A stretch of DNA of 64,000 nt from Armatimonadota bacterium (GTDB taxonomy: Bacteria > Armatimonadota > Fimbriimonadia > Fimbriimonadales > Fimbriimonadaceae). Below are positions 1 to 11,040 of the stretch, piece after piece. Made by a program: the position numbers and the translations under genes. Numbering within the stretch: the stretch's first letter is position 1; each line of letters starts with the position of its first letter. The DNA lies in assembly GCA_016125185.1 (NCBI GenBank), contig WGMG01000006.1, positions 558,001 to 622,000 of the forward strand, given 5' to 3'. A model generated the notes under the pieces. It searched no databases. It was not told the DNA's origin and saw only the letters and a program-made list of their open reading frames with translations.

Positions 1-738
1 TCCAAGAAGCAAAACGACATCATCGACACCTTCATGGTCCGCAAGCCAAAGATCCTGCTCGTCTCGCCCAACGACACGGCTGTGACCAAGTCGGTAGAGA
101 AGGCTTTTGACGCGGGAACGTCGGTCATTCTGCTGGATCGCGCCATCGAAGGCGACAAGTACACCTGCTACATCGGCGGCGACAACAAGGAAATCGGACG
201 ACAAGCCGGTCAATTCGTGGCCGACAAGCTCGCCGGTAAAGGCGTGGTGCTAATGATTCAGGGCATCGCCGACGCGACGCCGACCCACGACCGACGCGAC
301 GGCTTCATGGAAGTCATCAAGAAGTACCCGGGCATCTCGATCATCGATGGCGACGACTGCGGCTATCAGCGACAAAAGGCTCGCTCGTACATGGAGACCT
401 TCCTTCAGACCGGCAAACACATCGACTGCGTTTACGCCCACAACGACGAGATGGCGATCGGCGCTCGCTTGGCTTGGGATGCGGCGCATCCGAACGACAA
501 AGCCCCGCTCTTTGTGGGAATCGACGGATGCCAAAAGGAAGTGGTGAACATGATCAAGAGCGGCAAGCTCGACGCGACCTTCCAGTATCCGACGCCAGGT
601 GCGAAGGGAATCGAGATCGCGGCGGAAATCCTGAAAGGCAACATGCCGAAGGACAAGAAGATCATTCTGCCGACGGTTCGAGTGGATAAGGATTCGGCTG
701 ACAAGTACTTGGCGGACAACCCCAACCTCGCTCCGTAG
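1..738 (+). CDS. Sugar ABC transporter substrate-binding protein, 5' part missing
   Basis: The reading frame is open from base 1, so the gene begins upstream of the window; 245 residues are visible. The protein has the type I periplasmic-binding fold of the RbsB (ribose-type, Peripla_BP_4) family. Visible family features are a strand followed by SPNDTAV, the hinge-like LLDRAI segment, IGGDN, the HNDEMAIGA ligand-pocket motif and FVGIDG. The missing part should hold the signal peptide and the first beta-alpha unit, roughly 80-100 residues. It would deliver a monosaccharide to a membrane permease. The next two genes (glycosidase-like protein and sugar isomerase) follow within 7 bases of each other on the same strand, so this looks like a sugar-use operon. 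The substrate is not readable from the sequence. An RbsA-type ATPase lies convergently at 5321-6802. Confidence 0.88.
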   Translation, partial: SKKQNDIIDTFMVRKPKILLVSPNDTAVTKSVEKAFDAGTSVILLDRAIEGDKYTCYIGGDNKEIGRQAGQFVADKLAGKGVVLMIQGIADATPTHDRRDGFMEVIKKYPGISIIDGDDCGYQRQKARSYMETFLQTGKHIDCVYAHNDEMAIGARLAWDAAHPNDKAPLFVGIDGCQKEVVNMIKSGKLDATFQYPTPGAKGIEIAAEILKGNMPKDKKIILPTVRVDKDSADKYLADNPNLAP

Positions 739-744
739 GTCGAT

Positions 745-3474
745 ATGTTGACTTCAGCCCTCGCTCTCCAGGCAATTCTTCTGACGACCCAGAAGAAGCC
801 GATCATCGTTCAAGGAAAGGACGTAGCTTTGCGGCTCGACTTCGTGAACGGGGAATGGCTTGAAACCTTTCTTGCAAAGGATGAGAAAGGCAAGTTTCGC
901 GAGGTGCTGAAGTCGGCTACCTCCCAAGGATTACCCTTGGAGGAAGGGAAAACCGGCGTCACGGCGCTTTCGAGTCCGTCGTCGAGTTCACTTTTTGCTT
1001 CGGCGCCAACATTTGGATTCACGGATGCGAGCGTGGATAACTTGCAGTCTACGGGCACGCGCCGTCCCGTCTATCTGCACGTTGTCCGCAATGGCGTTCA
1101 TATTACGAAGGCCCTGTCGGTGCCATACACAGGTCACGAGATTAGGGTCAAATTGGAAGTACGCTTTGATGAAGCGCGACCCCAAATCGAATATCTATTC
1201 AACTCCTACGCCTTTGCGCCCGATGGAAAGACCATCAAGCAAGGTGGAATGCCGGACTCGACGTTCAGTCCAGGTTTGAGAAAGGAGAGCGACTTTGTCG
1301 TCGGAGATCACTTCTTCCGATCCCCGGCTATCAGTGCGCAGAAGGGAAGTCTGGCCGCCGTCCTGATTCCCGATGTCGAGAGCCTGAAGAAGGATCGGGT
1401 AATGCCGACCGTACTCGACCTCGACTGTCGTAATGGCGTCGTCGATGCGCCGCTGATGTCCTACGGATTCTGCGACTATCAACTTGCGGGTCATGTTTGG
1501 TACAGCCACGACCGCTCGATGGTGCGACATGTGCCGCAGACCCTGCACCTGGGCATGACGGTCATTGTCGATGCCCAAACCCGACCCTATTCGGCCCACG
1601 AATTGGCGGCCGACTACTCGTGGAAGGTCGGGCACGAATACTTCGACAAGATTCTGCCCCAGGCGATGCCGTTTGCCGACTACGCGAAGGTCTGCTATCC
1701 GGCGGTGTTCGATGAGCACTACGGCAACCAAAAGAACGGTTGGTTCGATGTCACGATCGACGGGAAGCCGTGCGGCGGCATCATGTCCGGTTGGGGCTGG
1801 CAGAACGGATGGGTGAGCTGGCAGGACTGGTTCAACAACCTTCGATCTGCATGGGGCATCCGCTGGTGGGGCCAAAAGCTGGACAAGCCGGATTGGGTCG
1901 ATAAGGCGGACAAAATGCTGAACTTGGCGCTCGCCGCACCGATGAATCAGGGCGCTTGTCCGACCACCTACATGAGCAAGGAAAAGCAGTGGAAGGGATG
2001 CTTGATCACTCCTACGAAGGACTGCTACTACGACCTGACCAACATGGCTTGGAAAGGGCTGTGGCTCCTCAAGTTTCTTGAGTTCAAGGACTGCCCACGG
2101 CGCCGCGATATCGACCGCGCTTGCTCCGAAATGGCCCAGTGCATCATGCGGTATCAGAACGCGGATGGCTCGTTCCCAACTTGGCTGACCAAAGACCTGA
2201 AAGTCGTACCCGTCCTCGATCACAGCGCCCAGACGGCCTTACCGGCCTGGTTCCTGGCCGAGATGGCGAAACTCCCGAACTTCAGACCCAACTACCGGGC
2301 CGCGGCCACCAAAGCCGCCGACTTCCTCGTCAAAAACGTCGTCGATCAACAACGCTACTACGACTTTGAGACTTTCTTCTCCTGCTCGCCGAAGGTCTGC
2401 ATGCAGACGGGAGCAACACTGGACAACCCAGACATGCACGATCCGCACACGCTTTGCCCGCCGCAAAACACGCTGTCGATGCAGTGGACGGCCGAGGCGC
2501 TACGCGGTGTTTCCGAATTGACCGGCGACAAGAAGTACATGCCCTACGCCCTCAGCGCATTGGACATGATGTGCCTGTATCAGAATGTGTGGCCCATCAG
2601 CTACCGGGTGACGGCGTATACCTACGGCGGATTTGGAGTTCAGAACTCCGACGGCGAATACGACGACGCCCGACAAGCCCAGTTTGGCGAGACCCTGTGC
2701 GACTTTGGCGCTCAGCTTGGTCGCCAGGACTATTTTGAGCGCGGCGTCGCCGCAACGCGGGCGACTTTGACCCTCATCAATCATCCGCTCCACGACGAGT
2801 ACGGCATCTATCCGAATCCGAACTATCCGCTTGGCATCGAGCCGGAGAATTGCGGGCACGGTGGGGACGATACTCAGGCCGGTCGTAGTGGCTTCGACTG
2901 GGGCGAGGGCTCTGGTCTGACGAGCATGGCCCTGTTGCTGAATAAGTACGGCGAAACATACAAGGCTAAGCGATGGAGTGTGCTGGTCGATGGCGGTTCG
3001 AAAGGCATCGACATGCTCAAGAAGCAGAAGCCGCTCACCGATCCGCATTGGGATTTCTCCGATTGGACGATGCTCGGCTGGCACATCGTGGGCGACTTTG
3101 CCGAGGTTCCGACCAACTCGGATCGCTTGGACTTCAATGCGGGCGGAAAGGACTTCGTCGGAACGTGCGAGAACGGGCACGGCGGCTTCCGCGATGAGTA
3201 CCGTGGCGTCATCGAATCGCCTCGGTTCCAGGTGACCAAGTCGACGATGGAGCTCTTGGTCGGAGGCGGATCTGGCAAAGGCGTATACGTCGAGCTGATC
3301 GACGTAAAGACCAAAGAGCAGTTGAAGGTCGAGCACGGCAACAATAGCGAGACGATGGACGAGCGAACCTGGGACATCTCCGGCTACAAAGGGCGAACCC
3401 TGCAAATTCGAATTGTCGACAACGAGACGGGAGGATGGGGCCACATCAACGTGGGCAACATCCGATGCCAATAA
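745..3474 (+). CDS. Large secreted glycosidase-like protein (alpha/alpha toroid plus C-terminal beta-sandwich)
   Basis: 909 residues, starting 6 bases after the binding-protein stop, with a short hydrophobic N-terminus (LTSALALQAILL) that could be a signal peptide. Residues about 330-750 are rich in Trp, Tyr, Cys and helical segments with patterns such as WGWQNGWVSWQDW and NADGSFPTWL, as in six-hairpin (alpha/alpha) glycosidases and lyases. The last 90 or so residues contain LVGGGSGKGVYVELID and a GGWGHINVGNIR ending. This resembles the C-terminal beta-sandwich module found attached to GH32-type and other secreted carbohydrate enzymes. I cannot assign a GH family or name catalytic acids. Position between a sugar-binding protein and a sugar isomerase supports a polysaccharide- or glycoside-cleaving role outside the cytoplasm. 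Confidence 0.7.
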   Translation: MLTSALALQAILLTTQKKPIIVQGKDVALRLDFVNGEWLETFLAKDEKGKFREVLKSATSQGLPLEEGKTGVTALSSPSSSSLFASAPTFGFTDASVDNLQSTGTRRPVYLHVVRNGVHITKALSVPYTGHEIRVKLEVRFDEARPQIEYLFNSYAFAPDGKTIKQGGMPDSTFSPGLRKESDFVVGDHFFRSPAISAQKGSLAAVLIPDVESLKKDRVMPTVLDLDCRNGVVDAPLMSYGFCDYQLAGHVWYSHDRSMVRHVPQTLHLGMTVIVDAQTRPYSAHELAADYSWKVGHEYFDKILPQAMPFADYAKVCYPAVFDEHYGNQKNGWFDVTIDGKPCGGIMSGWGWQNGWVSWQDWFNNLRSAWGIRWWGQKLDKPDWVDKADKMLNLALAAPMNQGACPTTYMSKEKQWKGCLITPTKDCYYDLTNMAWKGLWLLKFLEFKDCPRRRDIDRACSEMAQCIMRYQNADGSFPTWLTKDLKVVPVLDHSAQTALPAWFLAEMAKLPNFRPNYRAAATKAADFLVKNVVDQQRYYDFETFFSCSPKVCMQTGATLDNPDMHDPHTLCPPQNTLSMQWTAEALRGVSELTGDKKYMPYALSALDMMCLYQNVWPISYRVTAYTYGGFGVQNSDGEYDDARQAQFGETLCDFGAQLGRQDYFERGVAATRATLTLINHPLHDEYGIYPNPNYPLGIEPENCGHGGDDTQAGRSGFDWGEGSGLTSMALLLNKYGETYKAKRWSVLVDGGSKGIDMLKKQKPLTDPHWDFSDWTMLGWHIVGDFAEVPTNSDRLDFNAGGKDFVGTCENGHGGFRDEYRGVIESPRFQVTKSTMELLVGGGSGKGVYVELIDVKTKEQLKVEHGNNSETMDERTWDISGYKGRTLQIRIVDNETGGWGHINVGNIRCQ

Positions 3475-3480
3475 CCAACC

Positions 3481-5118
3481 ATGAGCTCCTACCAATTACC
3501 AACGGTCAAGAGTCCGCAGAAGGCGGGCCATAACGAAGTCATCTTGGTCGCCAGCGGCGACTGGCGTCTCGCGGCGAACCTGGTCGGCTGGCCGGAACAG
3601 CATGTCGTCGAGCAGAAGGTGATGGCGGCGTTTGCCGCCGAGGGCTACACCGTGCGCCGGGCCAACCCAATCGATCCTGAAAAGGGTCATGGCTTCATCG
3701 ACAGTCAGCGCATGGGCATGGACGTATTTGCTGGAATCGACCCCCACGCCAAGCTGATTGTGGTGGAGTCGGTGTGGCAGTATAGCCACCACGTGCTCGC
3801 CGGACTTCGCAACCATCAGGGGCCGATCCTCACGATCGCGAACTGGAGCGGAACCAATCCGGGGTTGGTTGGACTTCTGAACTTGAACGGCTCGCTGACC
3901 AAGATGGGCGTCAAATACAGTTCGATTTGGAGTCAAAACTTCGACGACGCGTTCTTCCGGCATGGCATCCACGAGTGGTTGGCAACGGGCAAGATCACCC
4001 ACGACCAGAGCCATATCCATTCGTTCGAGGGGCACCATTGCGGTTCGGATGAGCACCAGCTTGGTCAAGCTTTAGCGGCTGATGTGCGCCAGAACATGGC
4101 CATCTTTGGCGTCTTCGATGAAGGTTGCATGGGCATGTACAACGCGATCATTGACGACGAAATGCTGAACCGATGCGGCGTGTACAAGGAGCGGCTGAGC
4201 CAATCGGCGCTTCTGGCCGAGATGCAGTTGGTCTCGGAGGCTGAGGCCCTGGCCGTGTACCAGTGGCTTCTCGATCGCGGGATGAAGTTTGTGACCGGTA
4301 CCGACCCGGTGACCGACCTGATCGAGGCGCACATCGTCGGTCAGTGCAAGATGTACGTTGCGGCTGTGCGGATGGCGGAGCGGTATCGGTGCGACGCTAT
4401 CGGAATCCAGTATCAACTTGGCCTGGCCGACATGGCCCCGGCTTCGGATTTGGCGGAGGGAATGCTGAATAATCCCGATCGTCCGCCGGTGTTCCACCGA
4501 GAAACAGGCGAGGAGCTATACAAGGGCCTGGCTTTGCCGCACTTCAACGAAGTCGACGAGTGCGCCGGATTGGATGCGTTCGTCACGAATCGGGTGTGGA
4601 CGGCAATGGGAATGGACCCAAGCACGACGCTTCACGACCTCCGTTATGGAGAGGACTTTGATGGGCAGTTCGTGTGGGTCTTCCTGATCTCGGGCGCGGC
4701 TCCGGCCTCGCACTTCGTCGGCGGCTATGCCGGTGCGAGTAGCGAGCGTCAGCCGTCAATGTACTTCCGACTGGGTGGCGGGTCGCTAAAGGGCGTCTCG
4801 CGGCCCGGAGACGTGGTCTGGAGCCGAATCTACGTGATGGACGGGGCGTTGCACTGCGATCTCGGACTCGCCTCGGCGGTGTCGTTACCGCCCGAGGAGA
4901 CGGAGCGGAGGTGGCAGATCACGACTCCTGCCTGGCCGATCATGCACGCGGTTCTGCATGGCGTATCTCGGGACCAGATGATGGCGCGGCACAAGGCGAA
5001 CCATATCAACGTGGTGTACGCGGATAGCGCGGAGATGGCGAAGAAGGGATTGTGGGCGAAGGCGACGATGCTCCAACAGATGGGGATTGTTGTGCACCTT
5101 TGTGGCGATTGCTCGTAG
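3481..5118 (+). CDS. L-fucose/L-arabinose isomerase-like protein
   Basis: 545 residues, starting 6 bases after the preceding stop. It looks like a divergent member of the fucose isomerase fold family: an N-terminal Rossmann-like part that reads VLASGDWRLAANLVGWP-like sequence, a central region with FGVFDEGCMGMYNAIIDDEMLN where acidic metal ligands of this family lie, and a C-terminal FucI-like part with SAVSLPPEETERRWQI near its end. Family members interconvert aldoses and ketoses using a divalent metal. No leader peptide is seen, so the enzyme is cytoplasmic and would act on the sugar imported by the upstream binding protein. The exact sugar and even isomerase activity are inference. It is the last gene of the plus-strand group. 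Confidence 0.7.
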   Translation: MSSYQLPTVKSPQKAGHNEVILVASGDWRLAANLVGWPEQHVVEQKVMAAFAAEGYTVRRANPIDPEKGHGFIDSQRMGMDVFAGIDPHAKLIVVESVWQYSHHVLAGLRNHQGPILTIANWSGTNPGLVGLLNLNGSLTKMGVKYSSIWSQNFDDAFFRHGIHEWLATGKITHDQSHIHSFEGHHCGSDEHQLGQALAADVRQNMAIFGVFDEGCMGMYNAIIDDEMLNRCGVYKERLSQSALLAEMQLVSEAEALAVYQWLLDRGMKFVTGTDPVTDLIEAHIVGQCKMYVAAVRMAERYRCDAIGIQYQLGLADMAPASDLAEGMLNNPDRPPVFHRETGEELYKGLALPHFNEVDECAGLDAFVTNRVWTAMGMDPSTTLHDLRYGEDFDGQFVWVFLISGAAPASHFVGGYAGASSERQPSMYFRLGGGSLKGVSRPGDVVWSRIYVMDGALHCDLGLASAVSLPPEETERRWQITTPAWPIMHAVLHGVSRDQMMARHKANHINVVYADSAEMAKKGLWAKATMLQQMGIVVHLCGDCS

Positions 5119-5127
5119 GTGATCGTC

Positions 5128-5310
5128 GCCTCATCCGGTGCACGGGCTATGCCCGCTTACCGACTTCTCCATCCGGAGGAGTATCTTAGGTTCTAAGAAA
5201 GCCTTTCGATAATCACCATATCTCTGGTTCTTTAAGCGAGTTGTAATCTTGGCCAGCCATAGGTACTTCTCCGGATGGAGAAGTCGGTGAGGAAAGAACC
5301 GGATGAGGCG
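5128..5310. repeat. Inverted pair of a dispersed repeat between convergent genes
   Basis: Left copy (about 5128-5190) runs from GCCTCATCCGGTG to ACCGACTTCTCCATCCGGAG and GAGTATCTTA. The right copy (about 5258-5310) is the same sequence in reverse: TAGGTACTTCTCCGGATG, GAGAAGTCGGTGAGG, GAACCGGATGAGGC. Together they can form a long stem around a loop of roughly 70 bases, placed exactly between the stop codons of two convergent genes. It may work as a bidirectional terminator. Further single copies of this repeat occur at 22331, 26111, 44784, 46861 and 54918. Confidence 0.8.
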
Positions 5311-5320
5311 AAGGTGGGAC

Positions 5321-6802
5321 TTATGTCAGCCCGACCATCAGCCGAACGATTTTCTCTTCGGATGCCTCCTTGGTTGGCATCTCGGCCACGATGCGGCCCT
5401 CACGAAAGACGAGGATGCGGCTGGAGACTTGCAGGAGTTCTTGGAGCTCGGAGGAGACCATGATGATGGCTTTGCCTTGGCGGGCAATTTCGCGCACGAT
5501 CTCGTAGATTTCGGCTTTCGCGCCGATGTCGACACCGCGCGTGGGCTCGTCGATCATGAGGACGTCGCACTCGGCGGCAGCCCATTTGGCGATGACCACT
5601 TTTTGCTGATTTCCGCCGCTGAGGCCAAGCGTTTGGTATTCGGGCGAGGGGGCCTTGATGCGCAGGCGGTCGAAATACGTGACCGTCGTTTTGTTCTCCA
5701 GCAGGCGGCCAATGAAGCCAAGTTTGGCGAGACGCGGCAGGATGGGCAGGGTCATATTTTCGCGAATCTTCATGCCGAGCACGAGTCCATGGCGCTTGCG
5801 GTCCTCGGGGACGAGGCCCAGTTTGCGGCGGATGCCGGCTTGAGGATTGCCGAGGCGGTGTGGTTGGTCACCAAGCGTCACGGTTCCGCTGGCGTCGCGA
5901 TCGAGACCGAAGATCGACTCGACGACTTCCGTTCGACCCGCGCCAACCAGACCGGCCATGCCGAGGATTTCGCCTCGTCGAAGCTCGAACGAGACGTCTT
6001 CGAATTTGCCCGGACTTTGGAGGTTGTTGACCTTGAGAACGACGTCTCCGACAGGGATCGGCTCGGCGTTTTGGGCGACCAATTCCCGTCCGATCATAGC
6101 CGCGGCGAGGGTGTCGGGGGTGAATTCGGCGGCGGGTTTGGTAACGATGTGTTGGCCGTCGCGCAGGATCGAAATCTCGTCGCAAAGGCGGAAGATTTCG
6201 CTCATTCGGTGCGAGACGTAGATGCAGGTCACGCCGTCGGCTTTGAGTTGGTCGATGAGTTCGAAAAGCTGTTCGGATTCGGCGAAGGAAAGGGAAGAGG
6301 TCGGCTCGTCGAAGACAAGAATCTTGGCACCAGTGTGGAGCGCACCCGCGATTTGGACCATCTGCTGTTGAGCCACGGGCAGGCTTCCGAGCCGGACGGA
6401 GGGATCGACTTTGGCGTTGACGCGCGCAAGGGCCTCATTGGCGCGGCGCGTGATCTCGCGTCGTTGGACGAAGGCGCTTCGGTGGGGAAGATCGGAGAGG
6501 CAAAGGTTCTCAGCGACGGTGAGGTTGTCGCAGAAGAGCAATTCCTGGTGGACCATGCCGATCCCGGCCCGGGCGGCATCGGACGGATTGCGGATTTCGG
6601 TCTTGGATCCGCCGACGTAGATATGCCCTTCGTCGGGCGTCACTAATCCCGCAAGAATCTTTCCGAGCGTGCTTTTGCCCGCGCCGTTTTCGCCCATGAG
6701 GGCGTGAACGGAACCTTGGCGGACATCAAGGCTGACGTGGTCGAGCGCCTGGGTGCCAGGATAGGCTTTCGAGATTCCTTCGAAACGCACAGCGGTGGGC
6801 AT
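5321..6802 (-). CDS. Sugar ABC transporter ATP-binding protein (RbsA/MglA type)
   Basis: 493 residues with two fused nucleotide-binding domains, as usual for the monosaccharide CUT2 group. Domain 1 has Walker A GENGAGKST near residue 40 and Walker B ILVFDEPTSSLS. Domain 2 has the typical degenerate P-loop GLVGAGRTE, the LSGGNQQKVVIAKW signature and VLMIDEPTRGVD. The start is an ATG preceded by a strong AGGAGG ribosome site about 5 bases upstream (near 6808). It energises sugar uptake at the inner membrane. No permease gene is next to it in this window, and the only nearby binding protein is on the other strand (1-738), so the partners are inferred. The ATPase and that locus share one intergenic repeat. 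Confidence 0.93.
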   Translation of the reverse strand: MPTAVRFEGISKAYPGTQALDHVSLDVRQGSVHALMGENGAGKSTLGKILAGLVTPDEGHIYVGGSKTEIRNPSDAARAGIGMVHQELLFCDNLTVAENLCLSDLPHRSAFVQRREITRRANEALARVNAKVDPSVRLGSLPVAQQQMVQIAGALHTGAKILVFDEPTSSLSFAESEQLFELIDQLKADGVTCIYVSHRMSEIFRLCDEISILRDGQHIVTKPAAEFTPDTLAAAMIGRELVAQNAEPIPVGDVVLKVNNLQSPGKFEDVSFELRRGEILGMAGLVGAGRTEVVESIFGLDRDASGTVTLGDQPHRLGNPQAGIRRKLGLVPEDRKRHGLVLGMKIRENMTLPILPRLAKLGFIGRLLENKTTVTYFDRLRIKAPSPEYQTLGLSGGNQQKVVIAKWAAAECDVLMIDEPTRGVDIGAKAEIYEIVREIARQGKAIIMVSSELQELLQVSSRILVFREGRIVAEMPTKEASEEKIVRLMVGLT

Positions 6803-6870
6803 TTGCCTCCTAGTTTATTCCCATTGTGGTTCGGTTGAATGGCACAAAATGGCACGATTTTCGGGTGGGG

Positions 6871-7422
6871 ATGATTCGATTACCGAACGAGGCGGTGAAC
6901 TTGCCTTACGGTCTTTTCGTCATGCGAGATATGTTGGTGGTTGGGGAGGTGTCGGTTTCCAATCGGGTCCTGTTTTGGCTTGGCATTGTGCACAGCGCGA
7001 TGATTGTCAGTCCCTACTTCGTTTGCGAGAAATTGATGCATGGAGTTTGGGACCGAGACATGTGGTCTATGTTTGCCGTCGCTCAATCTGCGGCCCTGTT
7101 TTACGGGGCGGACTATATGAGCGGGCCCTTTTGGGTCCGAGTGATTACGAGCGCTGTTTATCGAATCCTTGTGGCGTGCTTCGTCGGCGGACTCTTTTGG
7201 AGATTCGGCTACCGGGACGTCTTCTTTTGGAATGGGACGTGCTTACCAACCTCGGGGCCATCGCTGGCTGTGGTTCCGCAGATCGAGGCGGTCCTACTCT
7301 TCGCGGCACCACCCTGCTTTTTACTCTTCGCTGGGTTTCGACGGTTGAAGGATTGGCCACCCGGTGCCCGCAAGAACGGCTGTGTGGAGGGTGGTGCTCC
7401 CGGCACAAAGGCGGTCTTTTGA
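6871..7422 (+). CDS. Hypothetical membrane protein, four predicted TM segments
   Basis: 183 residues when started at the ATG at 6871, which has GGGTGGGG just upstream; an in-frame ATG at 6826 lacks a ribosome site. Hydrophobic segments are visible around VLFWLGIVHSAMIV, MWSMFAVAQSAALF, YRILVACFVGGLF and AVLLFAAPPCFLLF, so it is probably an inner-membrane protein. The other reading frame over the same bases gives an Arg/Cys/Gly-rich product typical of a shadow and is not preferred. I do not recognise a family. It lies divergently from the RbsA-type ATPase and upstream of the rRNA promoters. Confidence 0.5.
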   Translation: MIRLPNEAVNLPYGLFVMRDMLVVGEVSVSNRVLFWLGIVHSAMIVSPYFVCEKLMHGVWDRDMWSMFAVAQSAALFYGADYMSGPFWVRVITSAVYRILVACFVGGLFWRFGYRDVFFWNGTCLPTSGPSLAVVPQIEAVLLFAAPPCFLLFAGFRRLKDWPPGARKNGCVEGGAPGTKAVF

Positions 7423-7456
7423 GCGTAGAAAGGATGATTGGCTAAAGTCAAAACGG

Positions 7457-7486
7457 TTGACAGCCAAAGATTTCAAGACGTATCAG
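7457..7486 (+). promoter_or_regulatory. rRNA operon promoter P1
   Basis: A perfect -35 TTGACA (7457-7462), an 18-base spacer and TATCAG (7481-7486) lie upstream of the stronger P2. Tandem promoters are common for rRNA operons. Confidence 0.5.
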
Positions 7487-7529
7487 CCGGACTCGAAGAA
7501 GCAATTTTTGGAAATTTCTTCACCAAACG

Positions 7530-7558
7530 TTGACATTGGCTTTGGGGGCTGGTATAAC
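7530..7558 (+). promoter_or_regulatory. rRNA operon promoter P2
   Basis: Perfect -35 TTGACA (7530-7535), exactly 17 bases of spacer, and -10 TATAAC (7553-7558). The T/A-rich stretch just upstream (7503-7520) could be an UP element. Predicted start is about 7565. This is the best sigma-70 promoter in the window and drives 23S-5S transcription. Confidence 0.85.
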
Positions 7559-7641
7559 TTCTCTTCGCCGCTGAATGATTCGCAAGAAAAAACAGCGACA
7601 ACGAAGAGGAAAGGGAAAGAGAAATCTTACCTAACCGAAGA

Positions 7642-7677
7642 AGTTCTTTGAAAGCCGCATAGAGTAGAGAAGCGCAT
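7642..7677 (+). promoter_or_regulatory. BoxA-like antitermination site and 5' arm of 23S processing stem
   Basis: AGTTCTTTGAAA (7642-7653) matches the boxA form seen in many rRNA leaders. Bases 7646-7677 also pair with 10674-10707 downstream of 23S, forming a stem of about 30 pairs with few mismatches, the usual RNase III substrate for 23S maturation. Confidence 0.75.
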
Positions 7678-7701
7678 CGAGCAACTCTGTAAGAGCTGCA
7701 T

Positions 7702-10651
<2,950 letters not shown>

Positions 10652-10673
10652 TGCAGCCCTTACAAAGTCGCTT

Positions 10674-10707
10674 GAATGCGCTTCTCTACGATGTGCGGCT
10701 CTCAAAG
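10674..10707 (+). other. 3' arm of 23S processing stem
   Basis: The reverse complement of this segment matches 7646-7677 almost completely (shared blocks CTTTGA, AGCCGCA, GTAGAGAAGCGCAT), so the 23S precursor is enclosed by a long helix. A second small hairpin, CTCAAAGGG with CCCTCTGAG (10701-10724), separates 23S from 5S. Confidence 0.8.
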
Positions 10708-10726
10708 GGCTTCGACCCTCTGAGAT

Positions 10727-10846
10727 TTCCGGGTGGCCATAGAGCGGAGGACACACCTGTTCCCATTCCGAACACAGCAGTTAAGCTCCGCATCGGCTGA
10801 GGTAGTTGCACCGCAGGGTGCCGCGAGAAAGGCGCGTTGCCCGGTA
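10727..10846 (+). rRNA. rrf: 5S ribosomal RNA
   Basis: About 120 bases. It contains GGTGGCCATAGAG, CACACCTGTTCCCATTCCGA, ACACAGCAGTTAAGC and the closing CGTTGCCCGG. The ends pair (TCCGGG with CCCGGT). It follows 23S by about 75 bases and is co-transcribed. Confidence 0.95.
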
Positions 10847-10854
10847 AAAATTTG

Positions 10855-10886
10855 AAAAAGCTCCCGAAAGGGGGCTTTTTTGTTTT
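10855..10886 (+). terminator. Intrinsic terminator of the rRNA operon
   Basis: AAAAAGCTCCC, loop GAAA, GGGGGCTTTTT, then a T run (TTTTTTGTTTT). It ends the 23S-5S transcript about 10 bases after 5S. Confidence 0.92.
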
Positions 10887-11028
10887 GAGGCCTTTGCCCT
10901 TTCGGTTGCGGCGCGGTAGTTGGGTTTTGCGCTTTGCACAGGCGGGACGCCTTTGCCCCCCAAAATTGTTGCCCCTTTACTTCGCCCTTGTACGTTTTCT
11001 ACTTCTATTCGATAAACGAGAAAGTTGC

Positions 11029-11034
11029 TATACT
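11029..11034 (+). promoter_or_regulatory. -10 box six bases before the start codon of the DUF2235 gene
   Basis: TATACT is followed by six bases and then the ATG at 11041. No ribosome site lies in between, so the mRNA is predicted to be leaderless. No clear -35 is seen. Confidence 0.5.
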
Positions 11035-11040
11035 GCCGCT

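Noticed and set aside
1195-2223. 342-codon minus-strand frame opposite the glycosidase-like gene
   Set aside because: The plus frame has a coherent protein of 909 residues in an operon; the antisense frame has no motif and an atypical composition.
5303-6646. 447-codon plus-strand frame opposite the RbsA-type ATPase
   Set aside because: It is antisense to a gene with all ABC ATPase motifs, and its composition (Asp, Glu, Gly-rich without family motifs) is that of a shadow in GC-rich DNA.
10837-11040. Upstream extension of the DUF2235 gene from an ATG inside 5S rRNA
   Set aside because: It would cross the 5S 3' end and the intrinsic terminator; the ATG at 11041 fits a -10 box and the start of the TM segment.
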